From: Balneolaceae bacterium
Lineage (GTDB): Bacteria; Bacteroidota; Rhodothermia; Balneolales; Balneolaceae
Direction: 5' to 3'
Length of the DNA: 64,000 bases
NCBI GenBank assembly: GCA_017640605.1
Contig: JAEPQH010000002.1
Coordinates: 1 to 64,000, forward strand
Of the stretch, positions 17,992 through 28,579 are shown piece by piece (position 1 is the stretch's first letter; every line of letters begins with the position of its first letter). The position numbers and the translations under genes were made by a program. The notes below the pieces were generated by a model, which saw only the letters and a program-made list of their open reading frames with translations, searched no databases and was not told the DNA's origin.

Positions 17992-18721
17992 CTGTTCTCA
18001 ATATTTCATTGTATTGATGTGGAGTTAGTGCATCCGAATTAGAAAAATCACCAATAAAAATTCGCTCTAACGCAGAAAGATGACCTAAGGAATCTAGGGA
18101 CTTCCCCAAATCATGCGCAATCGAACGAATGTAGGTTCCTTTACCACAAGTGATTTCTATATCTAATATCGGTGAGTTATAAGAATGGATCTTTGTAGAA
18201 TAAATTTTGACCGGTCGCGGTTGTAGTTCCACTGTTTTACCTCTACGTGCTAATTCATACAACTTTTTTCCGTCGCGTTTTAGTGCACTGTACATCGGCG
18301 GAACTTGCTGTATTTCTCCTGAAAATTCTTGTTCAAGCTTCTCTTCAATCTTGCTTAAGGTAATATGATCGAATGATTTCTCTGAATCAGGATCTGATTC
18401 CGCATCATAGCTTGGTGTACTATTCCCAAAGGTAATTTCTGCTCGATACGTTTTCTTCTGATCTTGGATTTGTTCAATGGATTTAGTGGCTTTTCCAGTA
18501 CAAATCACCAGTAGACCGGTAGCCATGGGATCTAGTGTTCCCGCATGACCCACTTTTTTGCATTTAACTCTTCCACGTAAGTATTTAACAGCATCGAAGC
18601 TGGTCCACCCTTTTGGTTTATTAACTAATAATACGGAGCCTTGCTGAAAATCAAACTCAGGCGTTGGTGGATTATGAGCCCCGAACACCGGTAATTCGGC
18701 AATGTCGATGGGCTTAGGCAT
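17984..18721 (-). CDS. truB: tRNA pseudouridine(55) synthase
   Basis: A 245-residue enzyme that makes the T-loop pseudouridine 55 in tRNAs. The catalytic aspartate lies in VGHAGTLDPMATGLLVICTGKATK. The KPKGWTSFDAVKYL opening, the VPPMYSALKRDGKKLYELARRG block and the CGKGTYIRSIAHDLG block are all present. Residues beyond ~220 are short, so the PUA-like tail is largely missing, as in many Bacteroidota. The start codon overlaps the rbfA stop by one base. Confidence 0.95.
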   Translation of the reverse strand: MPKPIDIAELPVFGAHNPPTPEFDFQQGSVLLVNKPKGWTSFDAVKYLRGRVKCKKVGHAGTLDPMATGLLVICTGKATKSIEQIQDQKKTYRAEITFGNSTPSYDAESDPDSEKSFDHITLSKIEEKLEQEFSGEIQQVPPMYSALKRDGKKLYELARRGKTVELQPRPVKIYSTKIHSYNSPILDIEITCGKGTYIRSIAHDLGKSLDSLGHLSALERIFIGDFSNSDALTPHQYNEILRTDG

Positions 18722-19092
18722 TATTCTTCTTCGTCGGTAGGCGCTTTCGGTTGTTCGTCAACTTTTTTGAACAAGTTCTCCATTTTATTTACGTACTCTG
18801 CGGTGTCATCCGCATAAAAATGAAGCTCCGGTATTTTTCGTACCTGATTTTTAATTCGTCCGGCTAGTTTATAACGGATTTGAGTAATTCGTTCATCGAT
18901 GAATTCATAAACTCCTTCTTTGTCTCTACCGGGTGCAAATACACTCAGATAAACTTTTGCAATCGACAAATCCGGAGTTACCCGCACATTTGTGACTGTT
19001 ACAAAAGTTCCTTCCGGTTGAAATTCAAGTTGAATGATTACACCAAGATCTCTCTTGATCAATTCGCCAAGACGTTCTACTCTAATACTCAT
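18721..19092 (-). CDS. rbfA: 30S ribosome-binding factor A
   Basis: A 123-residue KH-fold assembly factor for the 30S subunit, acting on the 16S rRNA 5' end. The family pattern starts RVERLGELIKRDLGVII, continues VTVTNVRVTPDLSIAKVYLSVF and ends RKIPELHFYADDTAEYVNKMENLF. The tail is acidic (PTDEEE). It lies 16 bp after infB and shares one base with truB, which supports one operon. Confidence 0.95.
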   Translation of the reverse strand: MSIRVERLGELIKRDLGVIIQLEFQPEGTFVTVTNVRVTPDLSIAKVYLSVFAPGRDKEGVYEFIDERITQIRYKLAGRIKNQVRKIPELHFYADDTAEYVNKMENLFKKVDEQPKAPTDEEE

Positions 19093-19108
19093 AAATTTGG
19101 ATTACGCG

Positions 19109-22003
19109 TTAGTTGGCGTCTTCCAGGGTTCGTTTCTCTTCGGTGATCTTATAGCTTTCGAACATGTCGCCAACTTTAATATCGTTATAACCCTGAATAC
19201 TGATACCACATTCGTAGCCGGCTGCAACCTCTTTAACGTCGTCTTTAAAGCGTTTTAGTGCTCCAATTGCTCCGTCGTAGATAACAACACCATCTCGAAT
19301 AATTCGGATTGGATTGTTTCGATCGATTTTACCATCGGTTACATAACAACCTGCAATGGTACCAACTTTAGATACTTTGAAAGTTTCACGTACTTCTACG
19401 TTACCCATCATTTGCTCTTTCAATTCAGGACTTAACAGACCCTCAAGAGCATCTTTAACTTCATCGATGGCGTCGTAAATTACAGAGAACAATCGAATAT
19501 CAATTTCTTCTGTTTCTGCAAGTTTGCGGGCTTGGGCTGTTGGTCGAACCTGGAAACCAATAATGATAGCATCGGATGCAGAAGCTAACAATACATCAGA
19601 TTCGGAAATTGCACCTGCACCTGTATGAATGATATTCACTGCTACTTCATCAGTGCTGATTTTCTGTAGAGATCCGGAAAGTGCTTCAATAGAACCATCC
19701 ACATCTGCCTTAATGATAATATTAAGTTCAGAAACTTCACCAAGAGCAAGTCGACGAGACAAGTCATCGAGCGTCATATGTTTAGTTTTGCGTAGTGCTT
19801 GCTCTCTTCTGATTTGTTGACGCTGATTTGCAACCTCTTTAGCCGTTTTCTCATCAGCAGCAACTACAATTTTATCACCGGCTTGAGGCATATCATCAAA
19901 ACCAGTTAATTGTAGTGGAGTGGCTGGACCTGCAGATTGGATTCGCTGACCTCGTGAGTTTTCCATAGCGCGAACACGACCAAAACAAGGACCGGCAACA
20001 AATGGATCTCCAACATTCATAGTACCACTCTGAACCAAGATATTGGCGACAATACCTTTTCCTTTATCTAATCGAGCTTCGAGTACTACACCATCCGCTC
20101 TTCGATCCGGATTTGCCATTAGCTCTAGTAGTTCAGCTTCAATCAATACTTTTTCAAGAAGATCATCAATTCCTAAACCGGTTTTCGCAGAAACTAGAGC
20201 GTACTGAACAGTACCACCCCAATCTTCCACTAACACATCGTGATCGGTTAATTGTTGTTTTATTCGATCAGGAGTGGCGCCATCTTTATCCATTTTGTTG
20301 ATCGCAACTACCATAGGCACACCAGCGGCTTTCGCATGATTAATCGCCTCAATGGTTTGAGGCATCACTGAATCATCAGCTGCTACTACCAGGATTACAA
20401 TATCGGTTGCCTGAGCACCACGAGAACGCATTGCTGTAAAGGCTTCGTGACCCGGAGTATCAAGGAAAGTAATTTTCTTATCGTTATGAATCACTTCATA
20501 AGCACCAACGTGCTGGGTAATACCACCAGCCTCTCCTTCGGCTACACGTGCTTCACGAATGTAATCAAGTAAGGAAGTTTTACCGTGATCTACGTGACCC
20601 ATTACAGTAATGATTGGTGCACGAGGTTGAAGATCTTCTTCGTTGTCTTCTTCAACTTCAAGCTCTACCACCAATTCTTCTGCGTCGATAAATTTAACTT
20701 CTTTATCGAACTCACCCGCTACCAATTCAATAGTACCGGCATCCAAACGTTGGTTGATGGTGATCATCAAGCCAATGCTCATACAGGCAGAAATAATATC
20801 GTTTACACCAACACCGAGTTCTTCAGCAAGGTCGTTTGCAGTGATAAATTCGGTAACTTCAATTACCTCATTTTCCATCTCCTGCATTTCCTGCTGTTGT
20901 TGTAATTCCTCTTCGCGCTCCTCTTTACGCTGGCGACGTCGTTTACCACGCTTACTTCCAACCGTTGAGTTCCCCTGCATTTTCTTCAGGGTTTCGCGCA
21001 TCATCTTATCAACATCCACCTCATCAACTTCTGTCTTTTCTTTCTTAGGCTTCTGCTTTTTCGGTGATGGCTTCCTGGTTTTCTTCTGTTCGTCTTTCTT
21101 CTTGTTCGTTTTCAGATCATCATCAGAAGGACGGTCTTTTCTGCGTTTACGCTTCTTGCGAACTTTTGAATCGGAAGTTAGATCGTTTGTGAATGAGGTT
21201 TTCCCAAGAACCTTTGTTCCTTTTAATTGACCTGCTTTTGCGCGAATAATGCGCTTCCCATCTTTGTCTTTAGGCTGATCGTCGTCTTCATCTTCAACTT
21301 CTTCATCTACCTCTTCAGATTCAGATTCGTCTTCATCTTCGTCTTCAACATCCTCTTCTTCTTCAGTAGCAGAATCGTCATCCTCTTGGTCTAAATCTTC
21401 TTCTACCTCAGATTCCGGCTCCGAATCTTTTTCAGTTTCCGTAGCAGCCTCTTGTAATTCTTCTTCAGCAACAACAGGCTCTTCAATTTCTTCTTCTACT
21501 TCTTCAGTAGCTTCTACCGTTTCTGTAGCAGGCTCAACTTTTTCTTCAGCCTCTTCCGCTTCTTCGGAAGTTGTTATTGGCTCTTCTTCTTTAACCTCTT
21601 CCTCTGCTTCTTCCGGTTCTTCTTTTGTTTCTTCTACCGGCTCTGCGAGAGGTTCTAAACCTCCAATCAGCTCGTCTTCTATGCTGCTTGACGCATCGTC
21701 TTGTGGTTCAAGTTCGTCAAGTGGCTCGAGCATATTCTCCACCGTAACACTGTCGTTACGCTGGTTTATCATGTGGCTACGGCGGCTTTCGTACTCTTCT
21801 TTAGCACGTTCGTGATCAAGACTTTTCGCCTTGTCTTCCCCATAAACGTTATCCAACACTTCGTACATCTCTGGGGTGATTTTGAAGTTTGGTCGATTAG
21901 CTGCAGTAAAGCCATTATCCGAAAGTGTATCTATAATGGTTTGTGTAGATACATTAAACTCAGATGCTACTTTGAATAATGGTTTAGGTCGGTTTATGGG
22001 CAT
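19109..22003 (-). CDS. infB: Translation initiation factor IF-2
   Basis: A 964-residue GTPase that brings initiator tRNA to the 30S subunit and drives subunit joining. The N-terminal ~60 residues are the winged-helix-like IF2N domain ([22 protein letters not shown]). Residues ~80-260 are an extremely acidic low-complexity stretch (runs of E, D and EE), followed by a Lys/Arg-rich block (~265-395). The GTPase domain begins near 463, with [17 protein letters not shown] and NKMD. Domains II to IV follow to the C-terminus. The acidic and basic tracts are typical of this lineage and probably unstructured. It is third in the rimP-nusA-infB operon; no ylxR lies between nusA and infB. Confidence 0.97.
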   Translation of the reverse strand: MPINRPKPLFKVASEFNVSTQTIIDTLSDNGFTAANRPNFKITPEMYEVLDNVYGEDKAKSLDHERAKEEYESRRSHMINQRNDSVTVENMLEPLDELEPQDDASSSIEDELIGGLEPLAEPVEETKEEPEEAEEEVKEEEPITTSEEAEEAEEKVEPATETVEATEEVEEEIEEPVVAEEELQEAATETEKDSEPESEVEEDLDQEDDDSATEEEEDVEDEDEDESESEEVDEEVEDEDDDQPKDKDGKRIIRAKAGQLKGTKVLGKTSFTNDLTSDSKVRKKRKRRKDRPSDDDLKTNKKKDEQKKTRKPSPKKQKPKKEKTEVDEVDVDKMMRETLKKMQGNSTVGSKRGKRRRQRKEEREEELQQQQEMQEMENEVIEVTEFITANDLAEELGVGVNDIISACMSIGLMITINQRLDAGTIELVAGEFDKEVKFIDAEELVVELEVEEDNEEDLQPRAPIITVMGHVDHGKTSLLDYIREARVAEGEAGGITQHVGAYEVIHNDKKITFLDTPGHEAFTAMRSRGAQATDIVILVVAADDSVMPQTIEAINHAKAAGVPMVVAINKMDKDGATPDRIKQQLTDHDVLVEDWGGTVQYALVSAKTGLGIDDLLEKVLIEAELLELMANPDRRADGVVLEARLDKGKGIVANILVQSGTMNVGDPFVAGPCFGRVRAMENSRGQRIQSAGPATPLQLTGFDDMPQAGDKIVVAADEKTAKEVANQRQQIRREQALRKTKHMTLDDLSRRLALGEVSELNIIIKADVDGSIEALSGSLQKISTDEVAVNIIHTGAGAISESDVLLASASDAIIIGFQVRPTAQARKLAETEEIDIRLFSVIYDAIDEVKDALEGLLSPELKEQMMGNVEVRETFKVSKVGTIAGCYVTDGKIDRNNPIRIIRDGVVIYDGAIGALKRFKDDVKEVAAGYECGISIQGYNDIKVGDMFESYKITEEKRTLEDAN

Positions 22004-22063
22004 ATGTAGTGCTTAATTCAGGTCTTTTAAAACTAAAGAAAATTGTTTGTAAATGCGTAATTA

Positions 22064-23314
22064 CTAGTCGTCAAATTCGTAAGCAATTACTTCGATGATT
22101 CTGGCTGCTTCTTCGGCAGAGATATCACCGTTTGTTCTACGAACAATTTCATCTTTATCGAGGTCGAGAACAGAGCGAGCTGTATCACAACCAATTTCGT
22201 GTAATAATTTAATGGTATCAGGTCCGAAATCCTCTTCGAACTCATTAATATCGATATCGTCTTCTTCTTCGACTTCACGATATACGTCAATTTCACATTC
22301 AGTTAATCGAGATGCCAAACGGATGTTTACCCCGCCTTTACCAATTGCTTTAGACACCTCATTGGCCGGCACCAGAACATTGGCTTTTTTACCGTCTTCG
22401 GTAAGTTCAACTTTCATAACATCCGCTGGCTGAAGTGCTCTTTTGATGAATTCAACCTTATCGCTGGTGTAGTTAATTACATCAATATTTTCGTTTTGAA
22501 GCTCGCGAACGATAGCATGAATTCGAATACCTTTCATCCCTACGCAAGCACCAACAGGGTCTACGCGCTCATCATGCGATTGAACGGCTACTTTAGAACG
22601 ATCACCGGGAGCTCTGGCAATTTTCACTAAATCAATAATGCCGTCGAATACTTCCGGGATTTCATTTTCAAAAAGTCGCTCTAAAAAGAGTTCCGATGTG
22701 CGAGAAATGATTACCGTTGGGTTACCATTTTTCATGTGCACGCCAATAACAACGGCTCTAATGGTATCTCCTTTACGATAGCGATCTTTGTAAATCTGTT
22801 CGTTTTTAGGCAATAATAATTCAACACCATTATGGTTTACGAGAATATCTTTGTTATGGCGTACTTGGTATACATCCCCTAAAATGATTTCTCCTACCCG
22901 ATCAGTGTAATCTTCGTAGATGTTATCCTTTTCAATTTCACGAATGCGTTGCGCTAACTGCTGACGAGCCATCATTACTGCACGGCGACCAAAATCAAAA
23001 ATTTGAACTTCTTGAGCTAATTCATCATACAGTTCAATATCGGGATCAATTTTCTTAGCATCCTCTAAACTAATTTCAGCAACTTCATCCGAGAGCTCTT
23101 CGGCAGGAACCACTTCCTGTACATGCAGAATTTGTATTTCTCCACGATCAGCGTTCAAAATTACCTCAAATGCGTCATCAGTCTCATACTTTTTGCGGAT
23201 CATAGTCCTGAACACATCCTCTAGAATGGATAGCAGTAAATCGCGGTCGATGCCTTTGTCTTTGGCAATTTCCGCAAATGACGAGATGATTTGTTTTGAT
23301 AGATCGTTCTGCAT
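22064..23314 (-). CDS. nusA: Transcription termination/antitermination protein NusA
   Basis: A 416-residue RNA polymerase-binding factor controlling pausing, termination and antitermination. The N-terminal domain (~1-125) contacts polymerase. S1 (~130-200; VGEIILGDVYQV) and two KH domains (~205-345; with DPVGACVGMKGIRIHAIVREL and VSKAIGKGGVNIRLASRL) bind RNA. A short acidic region and one helix-hairpin-helix-like segment (LLHEIGCDTARSVLDLDKDEIV) close the protein. It starts 11 bp after the rimP stop. NusA regulates its own operon in E. coli, and the hairpin ahead of rimP is a fitting target. Confidence 0.96.
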   Translation of the reverse strand: MQNDLSKQIISSFAEIAKDKGIDRDLLLSILEDVFRTMIRKKYETDDAFEVILNADRGEIQILHVQEVVPAEELSDEVAEISLEDAKKIDPDIELYDELAQEVQIFDFGRRAVMMARQQLAQRIREIEKDNIYEDYTDRVGEIILGDVYQVRHNKDILVNHNGVELLLPKNEQIYKDRYRKGDTIRAVVIGVHMKNGNPTVIISRTSELFLERLFENEIPEVFDGIIDLVKIARAPGDRSKVAVQSHDERVDPVGACVGMKGIRIHAIVRELQNENIDVINYTSDKVEFIKRALQPADVMKVELTEDGKKANVLVPANEVSKAIGKGGVNIRLASRLTECEIDVYREVEEEDDIDINEFEEDFGPDTIKLLHEIGCDTARSVLDLDKDEIVRRTNGDISAEEAARIIEVIAYEFDD

Positions 23315-23325
23315 GTATTTTAAAC

Positions 23326-23793
23326 TTAAATTTGAGGAATTACTTTGGCCTCAATCACCGATTCGAATGCGATCTTTTCGGTGACTTCTTTCTTTCCTTC
23401 AGTAATAGTAACAGTTAGTTCATTAGCGTCGACGGCTTCAAGCTGTGCGACAATCTTTTTTACTTCGTCTCCGGATTTGTATCGAAGTTTTAAAACTCGT
23501 CCTACATTTTTCGGATATTGTTTTAGATCTGAAAGTGGGCGACTAAGTCCGGGTGAGGATACATTTAATCGATATTTTGAATCTAATAACTCGTGGGCAT
23601 CAACTAAAAAGCCAAGTTCACGACTAATCTCAGCGCATTCATCAAGATTAACCCCGCGATCTTCGGCATCTAAATACACCCATAGCTCGGTGCCACCGCC
23701 GCTCTTAAGCTCGATGTCAACCAAGGATAACCCACGTTCCTCTGCCAAGGGAGCCGCGAGTTCCTTTATTTGAGTAGTAATGTCAGGGGTCAT
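23326..23793 (-). CDS. rimP: Ribosome maturation factor RimP
   Basis: A 155-residue 30S assembly factor. The N-terminal alpha/beta domain contains LAEERGLSLVDIELKSGG and LWVYLDAEDRGVNLDECAEISRELG; YRLNVSSPGLSRPLSDLKQY is the family signature, followed by an SH3-like C-terminal domain. I set the start at the ATG at 23793 (MTPDITTQI). The frame is open up to 23850, but that extension would translate the leader hairpin and its U-run. First gene of the rimP-ribF operon. Confidence 0.92.
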   Translation of the reverse strand: MTPDITTQIKELAAPLAEERGLSLVDIELKSGGGTELWVYLDAEDRGVNLDECAEISRELGFLVDAHELLDSKYRLNVSSPGLSRPLSDLKQYPKNVGRVLKLRYKSGDEVKKIVAQLEAVDANELTVTITEGKKEVTEKIAFESVIEAKVIPQI

Positions 23794-23807
23794 ATCCAAA
23801 ATCCAGA

Positions 23808-23840
23808 AACAAAAAAAAGTGAGTGCCTTGCGACGCTCAC
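23808..23840 (-). promoter_or_regulatory. Leader attenuator-like hairpin upstream of rimP
   Basis: In minus-strand RNA, 23840-23819 folds into a nine-pair stem (GUGAG with CUCAC outermost, one C-A mismatch, one G-U pair) capped by a GCAA tetraloop. Eight U residues follow (23818-23811). The rimP ATG is 18 nt downstream. A TATAAT match lies at 23901-23896 on the same strand. Since the next gene upstream is divergent, this is a terminator inside the operon leader, meaning an attenuator. Confidence 0.7.
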
Positions 23841-23982
23841 CGGGCTTCAAAGGTAGGCTTATTTGGGTAGAATTTCAATGATTTTAGTAGCAATTATTAT
23901 AAATCGATATGCAACGATTTTTTAAGAAAATTAATACCTGCATTTTATATCATCTTCCTTCAAAATTAATTAATCCCTTTTT

Positions 23983-26775
23983 ATGCGCTATCTACTTCGC
24001 ATTGCATGCATTTCACTTCTTATGAGCTTTCCGCTTTGGGCTCAAATACAACCGTCTACCGTTGCTGAAATTGAAGAATCTATTGAACTTCGCCAACAGC
24101 ATTACGAGCAATCTGTTCTAAAAAACTACCCTGTGCGTAATGTTGGCCCGGTAGTTATGAGCGGTCGGGTTTCAGATATTGCGGTTCACCCTGATAATCC
24201 CAGAGTGTTTTACACTGCTTTTGGCAGTGGGGGAATTTTTAAAACCACGAATAGTGGTAACACCATGTTTCCTGTATTTGATCATGCCGGCGGAGCTTTG
24301 GGTATTGGTGATATTGCTATTTCGGGCGCTAATCCTGAGGTAATTTGGGCCGGCACCGGAGAAAACAACAGTTCTCGTTCTACTTATGCCGGAACAGGCG
24401 TATACAAAAGTATGGATGGTGGCGAAAACTGGACTTACACCGGATTGCGAAACACACAGCATATTGGGCGAATTATTACACATCCTACCGATGTAAATAC
24501 AGCCTGGGTAGGCAGTATGGGTTCACTATACAGCAACAATAGCGAGCGTGGCGTTTACAAAACTACCGATGGCGGCGAAACCTGGACAAAATCGCTCTTC
24601 CTCAACGACTCTACCGGAGTTATTGATTTAATTATGCATCCTGAAAACCCTGACGAATTATGGGCAGCTACTTGGGAAAGAGATCGAAAAGCATGGAATT
24701 TTAAAGAAGGTGGTGAATCCAGTGGGCTTTATCGATCAACAGATGGCGGTGAAAACTGGACGAAAGTGACCAATGGTTTACCGGATGGTGCACATGTTGG
24801 AAGAATTGGTATCGATATCAGCAAGAGTAATCCGGATATCATGTATGTGTTGATTGATAATCAGGAAGAGACAAAAACGGAGCGCGAAATCAATCCTGAT
24901 GTTTATTCACAAAGTACTTTTCTGGAAATCTCAGTGAGAGATTTCATGCAACTTGATAATCAGAAACTGAACCAATACTTACGCCGTAGCGGCTTCCCGA
25001 GTGAATATGACGCAGCCAAAGTAAAAGCGGATGTAGAAGCCGGTGAGTATGAGCCGAAAGCTTTAGCTGAATACTTGGGAGATGCAAACTCGGCGCTTTT
25101 CGACACAGAAATTAAAGGTGCTGAAGTCTACCGTTCGAACGACGGTGGAAATTCTTGGACTAAAGTAAACAGCTACCCACTTGATGGTATCTACTTTACC
25201 TATGGGTATTATTTCGGTGAAGTTAGAGTTGATCCAAATGATCCTGAAACAATTTATGTACTTGGTGTTCGATTGATCAAATCAACCGATGGTGGTAAAA
25301 CCTATACGCTTATTGCAAACAATCAGAATGTACATGCCGATCATCAAGCATTTTGGATAAACCCGAATGATTCTCAGCATCTACTAAATGGAAACGATGG
25401 TGGTTTGTATGAAAGTCATGACGGCGGGGAAAACTTTATCCATCATAATACTGCTGCAGTTGGGCAATTCTATACTGTAAATGTGGATATGGAAGAACCT
25501 TACAATATCTACGGTGGTTTGCAGGATAATGGTACTTTTAAAGGGCCGTCAACCAGCACAGGCAACAGAGAACAGCCGTGGACACGACTATTTGGTGGCG
25601 ATGGAATGCATGTAGCTGCAAAGCCGGGTAATGCTGACATTGTATATGTTGGCTTTCAGTACGGCAATTATTTCAGAAGTAATCTCGAGGAAGGTTCGTT
25701 TAATCGAATCACTCCCCGCCATGATGTAGGAGAGCCGCGTTATCGATATAATTGGAATACTCCGGTTACTATCAGTCATCATAATCCCGATATCATCTAT
25801 TTTGGTTCTCAGCGCTTAAACCGAAGCATGGATGAGGGTAAAACATGGACACCCATCAGTCCGGATTTAACGAATGATATGCCCAATGGTGATGTCCCCT
25901 ACTCTACGTTAACTTCCATTGCTGAATCGCCTTTAAACTTTAGCGTTATTTGGGTTGGAACCGACGACGGAAATATCCAACTAACTCGAGACGGTGGCGC
26001 CAGCTGGACAAAAGTATCCGATTTTCTACCACAAGGCCGATGGATCAGCGAAGTTCATGCTTCTAAATTTGATGAAGCTACAGCCTACGTTTCCATTAAC
26101 GGATATCGAAACGATGAGTTTAAAACCTACATTTACAAGACCGAAGATTACGGACAAACATGGAATTCTTTAAAGGGTGATCTTCCTGAAGATGTGGTAA
26201 ATATTATTGTTCAGGATCCTGTGAATCCATCAATACTGTACGCTGGATTAGATCATGGTTCGTATGTTAGCTTAAACGATGGTGAAAACTGGCATTATTT
26301 GTCTTCTATCCCAAATGTGGCTTCGTATGATATGGTGGTACATCCACGTGATTTAGATTTAGTGATAGCAACACACGGTCGTTCTATTTATGTGATGGAC
26401 ATCGAACCATTGCATCAAATCGTTGATCGACAAAACGAGCGTATTACCGGTATTAAACCCGAAGATATCCGCCATTCAAATCGCTGGGGCAGTCAATCTG
26501 CAGCTTATCGTGATCCATTTCTCCCGGAGCAATCGTTGATTTATTTCTTAGGTGATGACGCTAACAATCAAAACGTAACCATTGAAATTAAAGACAGCGA
26601 TGGCGATGTAATTGTTGAGTTGAACACGGAAGGAGATCACGGAATCAACGTTTATGACTGGAATCTCATCATAAGTGAAAACGATGGTGATTACGAATTT
26701 CTAGACAAAGGTACGTACACCGTAAACTTTAAAACCCGACGTTCAAACCACGAGGTAAGTTTTGAAATTAAATAA
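23983..26775 (+). CDS. Secreted sortilin/VPS10-like BNR-repeat protein
   Basis: A 930-residue exported protein with a signal peptide at ~1-20 (MRYLLRIACISLLMSFPLWA). It carries about ten Asp-box (BNR) motifs of the form S-x-D-G-G-x-x-W, for example MDGGENWTY, TDGGETWTK, RDGGASWTK and EDYGQTWNS. These mark two consecutive beta-propellers such as those in sortilin-like proteins that databases label 'glycosyl hydrolase'. A beta-sandwich tail follows (~860-930). No T9SS sorting domain is visible. No sialidase catalytic set can be assigned, so an enzymatic role is not supported. It heads a three-gene plus-strand group and its stop overlaps the next gene by 14 bp. Confidence 0.88.
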   Translation: MRYLLRIACISLLMSFPLWAQIQPSTVAEIEESIELRQQHYEQSVLKNYPVRNVGPVVMSGRVSDIAVHPDNPRVFYTAFGSGGIFKTTNSGNTMFPVFDHAGGALGIGDIAISGANPEVIWAGTGENNSSRSTYAGTGVYKSMDGGENWTYTGLRNTQHIGRIITHPTDVNTAWVGSMGSLYSNNSERGVYKTTDGGETWTKSLFLNDSTGVIDLIMHPENPDELWAATWERDRKAWNFKEGGESSGLYRSTDGGENWTKVTNGLPDGAHVGRIGIDISKSNPDIMYVLIDNQEETKTEREINPDVYSQSTFLEISVRDFMQLDNQKLNQYLRRSGFPSEYDAAKVKADVEAGEYEPKALAEYLGDANSALFDTEIKGAEVYRSNDGGNSWTKVNSYPLDGIYFTYGYYFGEVRVDPNDPETIYVLGVRLIKSTDGGKTYTLIANNQNVHADHQAFWINPNDSQHLLNGNDGGLYESHDGGENFIHHNTAAVGQFYTVNVDMEEPYNIYGGLQDNGTFKGPSTSTGNREQPWTRLFGGDGMHVAAKPGNADIVYVGFQYGNYFRSNLEEGSFNRITPRHDVGEPRYRYNWNTPVTISHHNPDIIYFGSQRLNRSMDEGKTWTPISPDLTNDMPNGDVPYSTLTSIAESPLNFSVIWVGTDDGNIQLTRDGGASWTKVSDFLPQGRWISEVHASKFDEATAYVSINGYRNDEFKTYIYKTEDYGQTWNSLKGDLPEDVVNIIVQDPVNPSILYAGLDHGSYVSLNDGENWHYLSSIPNVASYDMVVHPRDLDLVIATHGRSIYVMDIEPLHQIVDRQNERITGIKPEDIRHSNRWGSQSAAYRDPFLPEQSLIYFLGDDANNQNVTIEIKDSDGDVIVELNTEGDHGINVYDWNLIISENDGDYEFLDKGTYTVNFKTRRSNHEVSFEIK

Positions 26776-27241
26776 GTGGATCGCTCTCGTAGTATTTGGG
26801 TGTGCTTTAGCATGCTCAAATACCGAGAAACAACCTGCCCAACAGGATAGTCCAAAAGGAAGAGTTATTACCCCTGAAGCTCAGCTTTCCTTTATCGATA
26901 CAGAAGGCAATACTCTTTCAACTATTGATATCGCAATTGCAGATGAACCTTTAGAACGTAATCAAGGCTTGATGGATGTTCGCTCTATGGGCGCTGATGA
27001 AGGCATGTTATTTATATTCGAAGAAGAGCGACCGCTCAGTTTCTGGATGGCAAATACTCCGCTTTCACTCGATATCATGTATGTGAATAGTGATTCTACC
27101 ATCGTGAGAATCTATTCTTATACCACACCATTTTCTGAAGCAACCTTACCTTCTGATGCTCCGGCCATTTATGTAGTGGAAACGAACGCGGGATACGCTG
27201 TATCCAAAGGCATTACAGAGGGAATGAAAATTCGATTTTAA
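26762..27241 (+). CDS. DUF192 lipoprotein
   Basis: A 159-residue lipoprotein with signal peptide and lipobox ending at the cysteine in CALACS (residue ~22). The DUF192 domain covers ~50-158, with RNQGLMDVRSMGADEGMLFIF, PLSFWMANTPLSLDIMYVNSD and YVVETNAGYAVSKGI. The family function is unknown. The start is a TTG at 26762 within the end of the BNR gene; it gives the only complete signal peptide, with two lysines before the hydrophobic core. Translational coupling to the upstream gene is likely. Confidence 0.85.
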   Translation: MKLNKWIALVVFGCALACSNTEKQPAQQDSPKGRVITPEAQLSFIDTEGNTLSTIDIAIADEPLERNQGLMDVRSMGADEGMLFIFEEERPLSFWMANTPLSLDIMYVNSDSTIVRIYSYTTPFSEATLPSDAPAIYVVETNAGYAVSKGITEGMKIRF

Positions 27242-27280
27242 CCCGGCGAATGATTCCAATTCAAGATCCGTTGTATCGGC

Positions 27281-28576
27281 GTGAAGACGAAAGAACAGAT
27301 TTATGATTGGATTACAGATGATGGAGAAGAACGGGTTTGTGAAGCTATCAGTGAGGATCAGTGTACCAACGTACCCGGTAATTACCTGAAAAATACCCTA
27401 AGTGGATTTTGTTCAAAATTAGCTGAACAACTGGTAAGTCCGGGTGTAACTTTGCCGTGGATTCTTTCAATTTTAGGGGCCTCATCGGTGTTTACAGGCT
27501 TGTTAGTTCCATTGAAAAACGCAGGCTCCCTACTCCCTCAACTCATCGTATCTGCTAAAATTCGTGGCTTCCAAAAGAGAAAGTACTTTTGGGCATTCGC
27601 TGCTTTTTTTCAATCTGCGATGGTTTTTTGCATGATACTTGCCTTCCTTTTTTTCGATGGCAACCTTGCTGCTTTACTCATCACTTTGTCTTTATTTTTG
27701 TTTAGTATAGCTAGCGGAGTGGGCTCGGTTAGCTTTAAAGATGTCATGGCTAAAACAATTCCAAAAGGTAAACGTGGACAATTACTTGCCGCACGCGCAA
27801 CCGGTGGAGGAATTCTCACTCTCATTGCCGGATTAGGTATGTATTTTTATTTAAATACCGAGAGTTCCGAAACTTCACTAATTATATTGATTTCCTGCTC
27901 GGCTGTACTTTGGTTTGGGGCCGGCTATTTCTTTTTGATCATCAACGAGGCAAAGGGAGCAAATCAAGGTGGACGATCTCCAATTAATGAAATCAAAAAG
28001 GGATGGGAGCTACTTAAAGAAAATCAAAATCTGAGAAACTTTATCATTTCAAGAGCTTTATTGATGGCTATTCCCTTAGCGCAGCCTTTTCTAATCGTTT
28101 ATGGTAAAAATGTTACGGGTGCTAACCTCAGCGGACTTGGATTACTAGTGCTTGCAAGTGGAATTGCCGGTTTTATAAGTAGTCCTTTTTGGGGAAAGTT
28201 TGCCGATAATTCGAGTCGGAAAATGATGATGGTAGTCGCCGGCTTAGGTATTCTGAATATCTTGAGTGTGTTAGGCTTTGATCTCTTATCGAATTCTTTA
28301 AAAACGATTTACCTCTTTGCACCTTTTATTTTGACAAATATGATGATTCATTCAGGCGCGAGATTAAGTCGAAAAACATGGCTAACAGATTTTGCACCCG
28401 AAGACGAGCGACCTCTTTACATTTCGTTAGCCAACACATGTATCGGAATATTCACACTTATTGCCGCGGGAATTGGAATAATCGCAGAACTAATAAGTTT
28501 GCAAGCGCTACTGCTATTTTTGTGCTTAATGCTTGCCGGAAGTATTTATTTCAGTTTTACCTTAAAAGAAGTTTAG
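27281..28576 (+). CDS. Major facilitator superfamily transporter
   Basis: A 431-residue inner-membrane protein with about twelve transmembrane segments starting near residue 55. It has MFS-like loops, including KAMAK-type cytoplasmic segments and GKFADNSSRKMMMV between helices. The hydrophilic first ~50 residues (KEQIYDWITDDGEERVCEAI) are unusual for the family. The start is a GTG at 27281; a 19-codon ATG frame at 27250 overlaps it out of frame. The substrate is unknown. It ends 3 bp before the fbp stop codon on the opposite strand. Confidence 0.85.
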   Translation: MKTKEQIYDWITDDGEERVCEAISEDQCTNVPGNYLKNTLSGFCSKLAEQLVSPGVTLPWILSILGASSVFTGLLVPLKNAGSLLPQLIVSAKIRGFQKRKYFWAFAAFFQSAMVFCMILAFLFFDGNLAALLITLSLFLFSIASGVGSVSFKDVMAKTIPKGKRGQLLAARATGGGILTLIAGLGMYFYLNTESSETSLIILISCSAVLWFGAGYFFLIINEAKGANQGGRSPINEIKKGWELLKENQNLRNFIISRALLMAIPLAQPFLIVYGKNVTGANLSGLGLLVLASGIAGFISSPFWGKFADNSSRKMMMVVAGLGILNILSVLGFDLLSNSLKTIYLFAPFILTNMMIHSGARLSRKTWLTDFAPEDERPLYISLANTCIGIFTLIAAGIGIIAELISLQALLLFLCLMLAGSIYFSFTLKEV

Positions 28577-28579
28577 ATA

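Noticed and set aside
20643-21230. A 195-residue plus-strand ORF rich in Ser and Phe
   Set aside because: It is antisense to the acidic and basic low-complexity region of infB and reflects its codon bias.
23794-23850. Longer N-terminus for RimP
   Set aside because: The extra 19 codons would be encoded by the leader hairpin and U-run; the family starts at the ATG at 23793.
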